Below are positions 1 to 7,633 of a DNA stretch of 64,000 bases, piece by piece. Origin of the DNA: Sphingobacterium sp. UGAL515B_05 (lineage in GTDB: Bacteria; Bacteroidota; Bacteroidia; Sphingobacteriales; Sphingobacteriaceae); the NCBI RefSeq assembly GCF_033097525.1, contig NZ_CP109907.1, positions 2,542,001-2,606,000 of the forward strand, written 5' to 3'. Made by a program: the position numbers and the translations under genes. The notes beneath the pieces are model-generated. The model was not told the DNA's origin and ran no database searches. It worked only from the letters and a program-made list of their open reading frames with translations. Positions within the stretch are counted from its first letter, which is position 1, and each line of letters begins with the position of its first letter.

Positions 1-1
1 T

Positions 2-694
2 AACACAGAACGGTTGGAATCGAGTAAGGCCGAATTTGTAGGCGAATTTGGAACAGACTCGGTCATCGCTACAATTCTTGATGTAACCAATGCAGATTCT
101 ATCAAAGGTGCTTTGAAAGATGCGGCTTTAGCATTCGGTGGTATTGATATCGTCGTTAATAATGCTGGATTGTCGATTTCAAAAACAATCGAAGACCACA
201 CGGAGAAGGATTGGGATTTATTGTACGATGTATTGGTAAAGGGCCAGTTCTTGGTTACGCAAGGAGTGACGTCAATATTAAAAGGGCAGGCAATCGGTGG
301 CGATATCATCAATATTGTCAGTAAAAATGCTTTGGTTAGCGGACCAAACAATACGGGGTATGGAAGCGCAAAAGGTGCCCAGTTGCATTTGAGCCGTTTA
401 TGTGCAGCAGAATTGGGTCCTGTGGGAGTGCGTGTAAACGTTGTCAATCCCGATGCGGTTATTTCAGATAGCAATATCTGGGCTGGGGGTTGGGCAGAAG
501 GTCGTGCTAAAGCCTATGGCATTACTGTTGCGGAACTTCCTGCATACTATGCAAAGAGAACCTTGTTAAATGAGATTATCCTTCCACAAGATATTGCGAA
601 TGCATGTTTTGCTTTTGTGGGTGGATTGCTGAGCAAGTCTACTGGGAATGTGTTAAACGTTGACGGAGGCGTTGCAATGGCGTTTGTACGCTAA
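2..694 (+). CDS. Bifunctional rhamnulose-1-phosphate aldolase / L-lactaldehyde dehydrogenase, C-terminal part (5' end outside window)
   Basis: The reading frame is open to the window edge, so only the last ~230 residues are seen. They form the second half of a short-chain dehydrogenase/reductase (SDR) domain: the VNNAG motif, a catalytic Tyr-x-x-x-Lys (YGSAK) and the C-terminal VDGG motif. The VNPDAVI segment and the lactaldehyde-type SDR pattern next to rhamnose isomerase and kinase fit the aldolase-SDR fusion that splits rhamnulose-1-phosphate and oxidises lactaldehyde to lactate in the cytoplasm. The aldolase half is not visible, so the fusion is inferred from context. A free-standing SDR is the alternative. 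The next gene starts 84 bp downstream, with a hairpin in between. Confidence 0.8.
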   Translation, partial: NTERLESSKAEFVGEFGTDSVIATILDVTNADSIKGALKDAALAFGGIDIVVNNAGLSISKTIEDHTEKDWDLLYDVLVKGQFLVTQGVTSILKGQAIGGDIINIVSKNALVSGPNNTGYGSAKGAQLHLSRLCAAELGPVGVRVNVVNPDAVISDSNIWAGGWAEGRAKAYGITVAELPAYYAKRTLLNEIILPQDIANACFAFVGGLLSKSTGNVLNVDGGVAMAFVR

Positions 695-703
695 TTTTTA
701 TAT

Positions 704-751
704 CTTTAGGTGTCGTGTTCAGAAAGGGAAAAATTAAGACGGCACCTAAAG
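704..751 (+). other. Intercistronic stem-loop between the SDR/aldolase gene and rhaI
   Basis: Positions 704-716 pair with 739-751 in a 13-bp stem containing one G-U pair, with a 22-nt loop. A short T-rich run (753-757) follows. It could be a weak terminator or a processing or stability element that sets the ratio of upstream to downstream message. Confidence 0.5.
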
Positions 752-778
752 AATTTTTAGACGATAACCAATAATATT

Positions 779-2053
779 ATGATTCTTGATAAACAAATTA
801 TAGATCAGCACAATAACCAATTAGCGGAGAAACATACACGAGCTTTTGACTACGTATCGGCAGATATTTCAGACACAGAGGAAATCTTGGACAAACTCCA
901 GAAATTTCAAATTGCCATCCCAAGCTGGGCATTAGGAACAGGTGGTACTCGATTTGGGCGGTTTTCCGGAGCGGGTGAGCCCGGAACTTTGGAACAAAAG
1001 TTAGAGGATGTAGGCTTATTACACGCGCTCAACAAATCAAGCGGCGCTATTTCCTTACATATACCTTGGGATATCCCTTCGGATGCAGAAAAAATCAAAT
1101 CATTGGCATCTAAACTCGGTATTGCATTTGACGCGGTGAATTCCAATACATTTCAAGATCAGACTGGTCAAGAATACAGCTATAAATTTGGTTCGCTTCA
1201 TCATGTCAATCCTAAAGTACGTGAACAGGCTATTGCCCACAATATTGAAGTTATCAATTATGGAAAAGCTTTGGGATCTAAATCTCTTACAGTTTGGCTC
1301 GCTGACGGTTCATCTTTTCCAGGGCAGTTGAGTTTTAGAGAGGCATTTCAAAATACATTGTCTAGCTTAAGTGAAATTTATAAGCACCTACCAGACGATT
1401 GGAAATTGTTTGTGGAATACAAAGCTTTTGAACCATATTTCTATTCTACAACTATTGGAGACTGGGGGCAATCCTTACTATTGGCCAATAAATTAGGTCC
1501 TAAAGCTTATACTTTGGTTGATTTGGGACACCATTTACCCAATGCTAACATTGAACAGATTGTTTCTCTATTGCTTATGGAGGGCAAGCTTGGTGGTTTT
1601 CATTTTAACGATAGTAAGTACGCTGACGACGATCTAACAGCGGGCAGCATTAAGCCATATCAGTTATTTTTGATATTCAACGAATTGGTTGATGGAATGG
1701 ATTTGAATGGGATAGACCATGCGACAGGGTTGGGTTGGATGATTGACGCTTCTCATAACCTGAAAGATCCCTTGGTCGATTTGTTACAATCAGTTGAAGC
1801 GATTAAGATCGCCTATGCACAGGCTTTGTTAGTTGATCGCAAAGCATTGAAACAGGCACAGCAGACAAATGATATCGTGAAAGCTCAGGAAATCTTGCAA
1901 GATGCGTTTCGAACTGATGTCAGACCGCTTGTTGCAGAAGCAAGGCTAAGAAGTGGTGCTGCACTAAATCCAGTTCGATTATTCAACGAAGAAAATTTAC
2001 GAAGTAAACTTATCGAAGAACGCGGAATAAATTCTGTAGCTACAGGTTTGTAA
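779..2053 (+). CDS. rhaI: L-rhamnose isomerase (Pseudomonas stutzeri type)
   Basis: This 424-residue cytoplasmic TIM-barrel aldose-ketose isomerase converts L-rhamnose to L-rhamnulose. The metal-binding residues of the P. stutzeri enzyme class can be placed: Glu213 (VEYKAFEP), Asp248 (VDLGHH), His275 (GGFHFND) and Asp323 (MIDASHN). There is no signal peptide. Length and spacing match the RhaI family rather than the shorter E. coli RhaA-type signature. It is followed 12 bp later by the kinase gene, so the two are almost certainly cotranscribed. Its substrate is produced by the GH106 rhamnosidase and presented as the right anomer by the mutarotase encoded 42 kb downstream. Confidence 0.9.
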   Translation: MILDKQIIDQHNNQLAEKHTRAFDYVSADISDTEEILDKLQKFQIAIPSWALGTGGTRFGRFSGAGEPGTLEQKLEDVGLLHALNKSSGAISLHIPWDIPSDAEKIKSLASKLGIAFDAVNSNTFQDQTGQEYSYKFGSLHHVNPKVREQAIAHNIEVINYGKALGSKSLTVWLADGSSFPGQLSFREAFQNTLSSLSEIYKHLPDDWKLFVEYKAFEPYFYSTTIGDWGQSLLLANKLGPKAYTLVDLGHHLPNANIEQIVSLLLMEGKLGGFHFNDSKYADDDLTAGSIKPYQLFLIFNELVDGMDLNGIDHATGLGWMIDASHNLKDPLVDLLQSVEAIKIAYAQALLVDRKALKQAQQTNDIVKAQEILQDAFRTDVRPLVAEARLRSGAALNPVRLFNEENLRSKLIEERGINSVATGL

Positions 2054-2065
2054 CAAGGGAAAAGA

Positions 2066-3433
2066 ATGAAGGGGAAACCAATACCAGTAGTTGCAATATT
2101 CGACGTCGGGAAGACGAATAAGAAATTATTTCTCTTTAATGAGCATTACCAGATTGTTTTTGAGAGGTCGGCTCGTTTTTTAGAAACTACCGATGAAGAT
2201 GGCGATAGCTGTGAAAATTTAGAAAGTTTACGTTTGTCTGTTTTTGACTCATTACATGAAGTCTTTCGGAAAGGTGAGTTTGAGATTAAGGCGATTAATT
2301 TTACTTCATATGGGGCGAGTTTTGTCTACATTGATAAAGATGGGCGGCCTTTAACACCATTATATAACTATTTAAAGGAATATCCCAAAAAACTGCTGGA
2401 GTCTTTCTATGCACAATATGGTGGAAAAGATAGATTCGCATTGGAAACTTCGTCTCCGAGTTTGGGAAGTCTTAATTCTGGGCTACAGATCTATCGTTTG
2501 TTTAAATTAAAGCCAGCGCTGTTTAAGGAAGTCAAATGGGCGTTACATCTTCCACAATATTTGAGTTATTTAATTTCAGGACAACCCTATGCCGATATGA
2601 CAAGTATAGGTTGCCATACAGCATTGTGGGATTTTAAGAAAAATAATTACCATCAGTGGGTTTTTGATACAGGCATTTTACAAAAAATGGCACCTATCGT
2701 TCAAGGAGATCAGCTCTTCAGGGCAACTTTTCCAGGAAGTGGTTATCTAGTTGGAAGTGGGCTACACGATAGTTCTTCGGCTTTGATTCCTTACCTGCTC
2801 AATTTTCATGAACCTTTTGTATTGATTTCAACGGGGACTTGGTGCATTTCATTCAATCCATTTAATACAGAATCTTTGACAAAAGATGAATTGAATCAAG
2901 ATTGCTTGATGTATATGACCTATACAGGTCGGTCTGTAAAAGCATCGCGGTTATTTGCCGGTTATGAGCATGAAGAGCAAGTCAAACGTATTGCTCAATT
3001 TTTTCAAGTGTCAACTGGAAAATTCAAACAGATTGGCCTCGATTGGGAAATTATTGAAAAATATCAAGTGATGGAGGTGTCGGACCAATTGGATGCATTT
3101 GCTTCGATAGATTTGACACATTTCAATACTCATATTGAGGCGTATCATGTCTTGATGATGCATCTCGTAAAGGCTCAGATAAAAGCGACATCTTTGATTC
3201 TTCAAAAGAATGGTGTACAACGGATATTTGTAGATGGTGGATTTAGCCGTAATGTAATTTATATGACGTTATTAGCGCAAGCTTTTCCAAATAGTGAAGT
3301 TTTTGGTGCATCAATGGCACAAGCTACGGCACTTGGTGCAGCTCTGGTTATTCACGATCATTGGAATAAGCAGCCTATTCCAAATGACATTATTGAACTC
3401 CGTTATTTTAGGGCAGGCAAAAAAATACATTAA
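2066..3433 (+). CDS. rhaB: Rhamnulokinase (FGGY carbohydrate kinase family)
   Basis: A 455-residue cytoplasmic kinase predicted to phosphorylate L-rhamnulose at O-1 with ATP. The N-terminal phosphate-binding segment is FDVGKTNKKLFLF. The second FGGY lobe has the GLHDSSSAL and STGTWCISFNP motifs and a C-terminal FVDGGFSRN adenosine-binding segment. The assignment to rhamnulose rather than another ketose rests on position: isomerase directly before it and the aldolase fusion before that. The ATG at 2066 lies 12 bp after the previous stop. A good terminator follows at 3483. Confidence 0.85.
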   Translation: MKGKPIPVVAIFDVGKTNKKLFLFNEHYQIVFERSARFLETTDEDGDSCENLESLRLSVFDSLHEVFRKGEFEIKAINFTSYGASFVYIDKDGRPLTPLYNYLKEYPKKLLESFYAQYGGKDRFALETSSPSLGSLNSGLQIYRLFKLKPALFKEVKWALHLPQYLSYLISGQPYADMTSIGCHTALWDFKKNNYHQWVFDTGILQKMAPIVQGDQLFRATFPGSGYLVGSGLHDSSSALIPYLLNFHEPFVLISTGTWCISFNPFNTESLTKDELNQDCLMYMTYTGRSVKASRLFAGYEHEEQVKRIAQFFQVSTGKFKQIGLDWEIIEKYQVMEVSDQLDAFASIDLTHFNTHIEAYHVLMMHLVKAQIKATSLILQKNGVQRIFVDGGFSRNVIYMTLLAQAFPNSEVFGASMAQATALGAALVIHDHWNKQPIPNDIIELRYFRAGKKIH

Positions 3434-3482
3434 TTTCAATAATAGGAATAAGAATTTAGTTTTTTTATTAGTTATCGTGAGA

Positions 3483-3515
3483 GGTCAGGCGATTTTTGCC
3501 TGGCCTATTTTTTTT
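3483..3515 (+). terminator. Rho-independent terminator of the rhamnose operon
   Basis: An 8-bp stem (3483-3490 with 3498-3505, one G-U pair) has a 7-nt loop and is followed by a run of about eight T. It lies 50 bp after the kinase stop. Confidence 0.85.
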
Positions 3516-3640
3516 GAAAGTGTCTGATGTTATTGGCTAGAAAGAACCTTCTGTTCGCTTTCATTGCTGTCGGTACCTGTGAAGTCATTTTCTAATATAT
3601 CGGTAGGAGTGTATTTATATGGTTACGACCAGTTTTAAAA

Positions 3641-3680
3641 AATAAAAAGTTTCCAAACGGGGGTGAGGAAACCTTTTATT
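3641..3680 (+). ncRNA. Hairpin element with AAACGGGG loop (copy 1)
   Basis: Arms 3641-3654 and 3667-3680 form a 14-bp stem with one A-C mismatch. The 12-nt loop is AAACGGGGGTGA. A second copy at 28672-28704 keeps the start of the loop while the stem sequence differs but still pairs. It is not followed by a T-run, so it is not an ordinary terminator. The function is unknown; a leader RNA or protein-binding element is possible. Confidence 0.5.
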
Positions 3681-3718
3681 AAAAACCTAAAATTAAGAAT
3701 AATTATACCAATTATTAT

Positions 3719-3745
3719 ATGATGATTAAAGGTGCGGAAAATTAG
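3719..3745 (+). other. Tiny ORF after the AAACGGGG hairpin
   Basis: ATG-ATG-ATT-AAA opens an eight-residue frame (MMIKGAEN) that ends at TAG. It sits 38 bp after the hairpin, in the position a SusC start codon might occupy. It may be a leader peptide, the scar of a deleted gene, or chance. Confidence 0.2.
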
Positions 3746-3783
3746 GCGATTAGCTGTCCTGAACTGTTGGCGAAAGGGAGGCA

Positions 3784-3828
3784 CAGGTAAGCGCAGGGTG
3801 GTCTGACCAATTGGAAAAATTATATTTG
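3784..3828 (+). promoter_or_regulatory. Operator P1 and -7 box for the esterase at 3856
   Basis: Half-sites CAGGTAA (3784) and CAGGGTG (3794) are 10 bp apart. The second starts 27 bp before TATATTTG (3821-3828), a perfect Bacteroidota -7 box. The predicted leader is only about 20 nt. Confidence 0.75.
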
Positions 3829-3855
3829 AGTCTCCTAAATTAATAAAACTTAGAG

Positions 3856-5166
3856 ATGAAGAGATTAATCTTAACGATCACATTTTTTATACAGGTCTGT
3901 TGCCATGTTTTATTTGCCGAACAGATTGTCAGGGAATTTCGCTTTGGTGGTACTAAGAAAAACCAGACTGTAATTTCTTTAAGGGAAGCACAAGCCTATA
4001 AGGATAAGCAAGGGTATGGTTTTGAATTTTCAACAGAACAAGATGTCAGGATTGATTCAAAGAACAAAAGCCTTTTCAGCGAAAAGCCATTTTATTTTTC
4101 GGTAATAGTTCCTGAAGGCAATTATAAAATTACGATTACCTATCAGGGTTTGAACGATAAGCCTTACCGCAGTACTGTACGTTCTGAATCCCGGAGGCTG
4201 CAGATCGAAAACCAAGAGGTATTACCTAATAAATCTTTCGATAGGACCTTTATTGTACATATCAAAGATCCAAAGATTGCTTCTGGCGAAACTGTAGCAT
4301 TGAAGAAGCCAAGGGAGCTGCAAAAACTCGACTGGGATAATAAGTTGACTTTGGAGTTCCAGCAAACAAATTGTATTTCGACCATTCGAATCGAGTCGGT
4401 AAGCAATGTCGCGACTGTATTTTTAGCAGGGAACTCGACGGTAGTTAATCAAGAGGATGAACCCTGGGCGTCCTGGGGACAAATGATTCCTCGATTTTTT
4501 GATGCAGGTGTGGCCATTGCTAATCATGCGGAATCTGGACTGGCACTAAGTTCGTTTTTGTCCTCAAAAAGATTGGAAAAAATTCTCTCTGTTGCCAAGC
4601 CTGGAGATTATTTATTTATTGAATTTGGGCACAATGATCAAAAGGAAAAAGGAGAAAATGCAGGTGCTTATAAGGGCTATAGTGATCGTTTACGTTATTT
4701 TGTACGTGAATTTCGGGCAAAAGGTGGCCTGCCAGTTATCTTAACCTCCACAGCACGACGAGCATTTGATGGACAAGGAAAACTGTTGCAGACATTAGGT
4801 GATTTTCCCGATGCGGCTCGGAAGGTCGCAGCAGAACTTCAGGTGCCTTTGATAGATCTTAATCAGAAAACGAGTTTGTTTTACGAGGCATTAGGAGTTG
4901 AGCAGTCTAAACAAGCATTTGTTCACTATCCAGCGCATACTTTTCCAAATCAAAAAAATGATTTGGCCGATAATACCCATTTCAATCCCTATGGTGCCTA
5001 TGAGATCGCTAAAATGGTGCTCACAGGAATTAAAGAAAACAACTTGAAGATAGCAGACCATATCGTCGATTTTCAGGACTTTGATCCGCAGCAACCAGAT
5101 GATTTTAAAACTTGGTATTGGCCGCCAAGTTTGATCAATAGTGTTATCAAACCAGATGGCAATTAA
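3856..5166 (+). CDS. Rhamnogalacturonan acetylesterase (CE12-type SGNH hydrolase) with N-terminal beta domain
   Basis: A secreted 436-residue protein with a signal peptide at residues 1-21. Residues ~25-180 form a beta-rich N-terminal module that may bind carbohydrate. Residues ~185-430 form an SGNH/GDSL esterase domain with block I AGNSTV (nucleophile Ser), the block II Gly in HAESGLA, block III GHNDQ and block V DNTHFN (Asp and His of the triad). CE12 enzymes remove acetyl groups from galacturonate in the RG-I backbone, opening it to lyases. It is transcribed alone between its own operator P1 and the terminator at 5188. It is much longer than the two CE12 proteins at 37283 and 38056 because of the extra N-terminal domain. 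Confidence 0.85.
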   Translation: MKRLILTITFFIQVCCHVLFAEQIVREFRFGGTKKNQTVISLREAQAYKDKQGYGFEFSTEQDVRIDSKNKSLFSEKPFYFSVIVPEGNYKITITYQGLNDKPYRSTVRSESRRLQIENQEVLPNKSFDRTFIVHIKDPKIASGETVALKKPRELQKLDWDNKLTLEFQQTNCISTIRIESVSNVATVFLAGNSTVVNQEDEPWASWGQMIPRFFDAGVAIANHAESGLALSSFLSSKRLEKILSVAKPGDYLFIEFGHNDQKEKGENAGAYKGYSDRLRYFVREFRAKGGLPVILTSTARRAFDGQGKLLQTLGDFPDAARKVAAELQVPLIDLNQKTSLFYEALGVEQSKQAFVHYPAHTFPNQKNDLADNTHFNPYGAYEIAKMVLTGIKENNLKIADHIVDFQDFDPQQPDDFKTWYWPPSLINSVIKPDGN

Positions 5167-5187
5167 TTTGTATTGATATAATGTTAC

Positions 5188-5216
5188 GGTCGGGCAGTAT
5201 TTGTCCGACCTTTTTT
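5188..5216 (+). terminator. Rho-independent terminator after the esterase gene
   Basis: A 9-bp stem (5188-5196 with 5202-5210, one G-U pair) has a 5-nt loop and six T, starting 21 bp after the stop. Confidence 0.9.
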
Positions 5217-5238
5217 ATGTTCTATTTGCTCATTTAGA

Positions 5239-5283
5239 CAGGATAGTGCAGGTTGGTGCAAATGTCTTTTAGACATATATTTG
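5239..5283 (+). promoter_or_regulatory. Operator P2 and -7 box for the FAS1/SusCD operon
   Basis: Half-sites CAGGATA (5239) and CAGGTTG (5249) lie 10 bp apart. The -7 box TATATTTG (5276-5283) starts 27 bp after the start of the second half-site. The TTGG inside the second half-site (5253-5256) is also at about the right distance to act as a -33 box. A leader of ~115 nt precedes the gene at 5407. Confidence 0.75.
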
Positions 5284-5406
5284 TCACACCAATTATGAAC
5301 CGCAAAAGGACAAACTTTCGCTTCATAAAACGTATTATTTGAAGTATCTCAACGAGCACTTGCCGTAATTTATTATTAACCAAATTATTGACCTAATACA
5401 TTTACT

Positions 5407-7620
5407 ATGTTATCATCCAAATTTAACCTATTTTGGATTGCACTATTGATTACGGTAGTGTCATGTAGGAAGGAAGCCTTTGACGCCTACTATGGTAGAC
5501 CCGATTGGCTGGCAAGCCCAATTTACCAGCAGCTCGATTCAATGGGCGACTTTAAGAAGTACCTGAGCTGCATTGAACTGTCCGGCTATAAAAATACACT
5601 CGGGACTGCGGGTTCTTGGACAGTATTTGCACCCACTGATCAGGCCTTTGATCAATTTATGAAGGAAAATGGTATTAGTGATGTATCAAAGATCGATGCG
5701 AAACTGGCCGAGAAGATTGTGCGTTCTTCGATGATTTATGACGGTGAGCGACTTGAAAAGCTGAACGATTATTTTTCAGCAAAAGGTTGGCAGCAAGGTT
5801 TTGCTTTTCGGCGTCGATCTGTATACTATGACTTTGTTGAAAAAGAGGATTTAGGGAATGGCAAGATTAGACGGTTTGTCTCAGCAAATCGCGGCCCTAA
5901 TGTAGCTTATGCAGCTACAGATAACAATAATAAACACATTAGCTATTTTTTTGATGCTTACATGAACCAGCGTGGTTTGGGTGCTATAGATTATCAGTCA
6001 TTTTATCCTAACAGCAGCTATACGGGGTTGAACGTTGGATCAGCTGAAATTGATCCTGCAAGAAGCAATATCTCCGCAGAGAATGGCTATATCCATGTTG
6101 TGAATAAAGTTTTGATTGCGGAGAAGAGTATCGATCAATACCTCCGCGATAATACGAGTTACTCCACATTCAAATCAATTCTGGATTTTTTTGCCTCTTA
6201 TACATATAATGCGGAGATAACAAGGAAGAATGAGGTGCTTACCGGGGAAAAGGATTCTGTATTTGTTAAAGGATATGCAGGGATTGGTTTGGCGCTCAAC
6301 AATGAAAATTATGCAAAGGAAGATCCCAACGATGCCCAAACCAATAATTTTTCGATCACGGTACCTACCAATGAGGCTGTAAGTAATTACGCTAAACGTG
6401 TATTGTTAAAGTATTACCCCCAAGGCACCACGTTAAAAGATCTTTTTTATACAAATCCTGCTGTCTTAACAGAATTTGTAAATTCTCATCTGTATAATAC
6501 ACAGGTGTGGCCATCCCAGTTCTCCCAAGCGCAAAACTTTGTCGGTGAACTACCTAAGGTGACAAAGGCCAATATCAAAGAGACAAAATTATTGAGCAAT
6601 GGTGCATTTTATGGTATAGACGCGTGTCAACAGGCCAATGTCTTCCACTCCGTCTATGGCAATGTTTTATTGGATCCTAAATATAGCTTCATGCGTCGCG
6701 CATTGGAACGCATGAGCATGAATTTGACCTTAAAGATTCCAACTATTCGTTATATGTTGATCCTTGTATCGGATCAGAAGTTATATGAAATGGGCTTTGA
6801 CTATGATGCCTATAATACCTCAGACCCGATCCGTTTTAATGGCGGAAATGGCACCCCAGAAATGCGAGAGGTGCTGATGGCTCATATTATTCCATTAGGA
6901 AACGATCCCTTGCCTGATTTAACGGGAAAGGGAATATTGGAAAGCTATGCAGGTGAGTATGTAAAGTTTAACCAGATGAAAATGTCTTCTAGCGGAACTT
7001 TGGATGGACCAACGGAAACACAGCAAATCCGTATTGATTCAATCAGCATTGGAAATAACCTTTCGGGGCCATTAAATGGAGTTGCGGTCTATCTTAACGG
7101 AGGATTGACTTCATCGAATACCAATATTGGATTTTATCTTAAAAATATTGGAGCGGATCAGACCTCCTCTCCATTCAATTCATTTTATAAATATCTTATT
7201 GCAAGCACACTTTATTCGGCTACAGATGGAGTTGTCAAAGGAATAGAACTCGGATTGAATTATACTTTGTTGATTCCTAATAATGAGGCAATCGCTAATG
7301 CAGTTGCAAACGGTGATTTGCCAACCGCTACAGCTCCTACGGCGCAAGCGGATATTGATAAGGTAACACGATTTATCCAATACCATATTGCGCGCAATTC
7401 ATTTGCGATCGATGGAAAGAAGACGGGATTCTTTCAGTCGCTTTGTAAAAATGTAGACGGGGATGCCCAATCGATACAGGTTGCTGTCAACCAGGTTAAT
7501 AAGTTGCAGGTGATGGATAATCTTAACCGAACCGTTGAAGCTGATGTCGTGCAGAGTAATCAACTTGGACAGCGCGTATTGATACATTCGCTCAAAGGAT
7601 ATTTAAAGCATGGCCTGTAA
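5407..7620 (+). CDS. FAS1 (fasciclin) domain lipoprotein, three FAS1-like repeats
   Basis: A 737-residue outer-membrane lipoprotein: the signal ends in ITVVSC, giving a lipidated Cys near residue 20. Three fasciclin-like units can be traced by their H1/H2-type motifs: WTVFAPTDQAF near residue 77 with GYIHVVNKVL near 225, FSITVPTNEAV near 317 with a matching FHSVYGNVLL segment near 415, and YTLLIPNNEAI near 619 with a degenerate end. FAS1 domains usually mediate adhesion. In this position, first gene before SusC/SusD, it could act as a surface glycan-binding protein in place of SusE/F (inference). Its stop codon lies 13 bp before the chosen SusC start. Confidence 0.75.
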   Translation: MLSSKFNLFWIALLITVVSCRKEAFDAYYGRPDWLASPIYQQLDSMGDFKKYLSCIELSGYKNTLGTAGSWTVFAPTDQAFDQFMKENGISDVSKIDAKLAEKIVRSSMIYDGERLEKLNDYFSAKGWQQGFAFRRRSVYYDFVEKEDLGNGKIRRFVSANRGPNVAYAATDNNNKHISYFFDAYMNQRGLGAIDYQSFYPNSSYTGLNVGSAEIDPARSNISAENGYIHVVNKVLIAEKSIDQYLRDNTSYSTFKSILDFFASYTYNAEITRKNEVLTGEKDSVFVKGYAGIGLALNNENYAKEDPNDAQTNNFSITVPTNEAVSNYAKRVLLKYYPQGTTLKDLFYTNPAVLTEFVNSHLYNTQVWPSQFSQAQNFVGELPKVTKANIKETKLLSNGAFYGIDACQQANVFHSVYGNVLLDPKYSFMRRALERMSMNLTLKIPTIRYMLILVSDQKLYEMGFDYDAYNTSDPIRFNGGNGTPEMREVLMAHIIPLGNDPLPDLTGKGILESYAGEYVKFNQMKMSSSGTLDGPTETQQIRIDSISIGNNLSGPLNGVAVYLNGGLTSSNTNIGFYLKNIGADQTSSPFNSFYKYLIASTLYSATDGVVKGIELGLNYTLLIPNNEAIANAVANGDLPTATAPTAQADIDKVTRFIQYHIARNSFAIDGKKTGFFQSLCKNVDGDAQSIQVAVNQVNKLQVMDNLNRTVEADVVQSNQLGQRVLIHSLKGYLKHGL

Positions 7621-7633
7621 TCTAACCGAAAAC

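Larger units (their letters stand above)
3516..3855. other. Gene-free stretch between rhamnose genes and esterase
   Basis: No convincing protein gene lies here. It holds an AAACGGGG-loop hairpin (3641-3680), a nine-codon ORF (3719-3745) and the operator/promoter module at 3784-3828 for the esterase. The part from 3516 to 3640 shows nothing recognisable. Confidence 0.6.

Noticed and set aside
7610..7633. ATG 7610 as start of the first SusC gene.
   Set aside because: It would overlap the FAS1 stop codon and place eight polar residues before the signal peptide. ATG 7634 is better.
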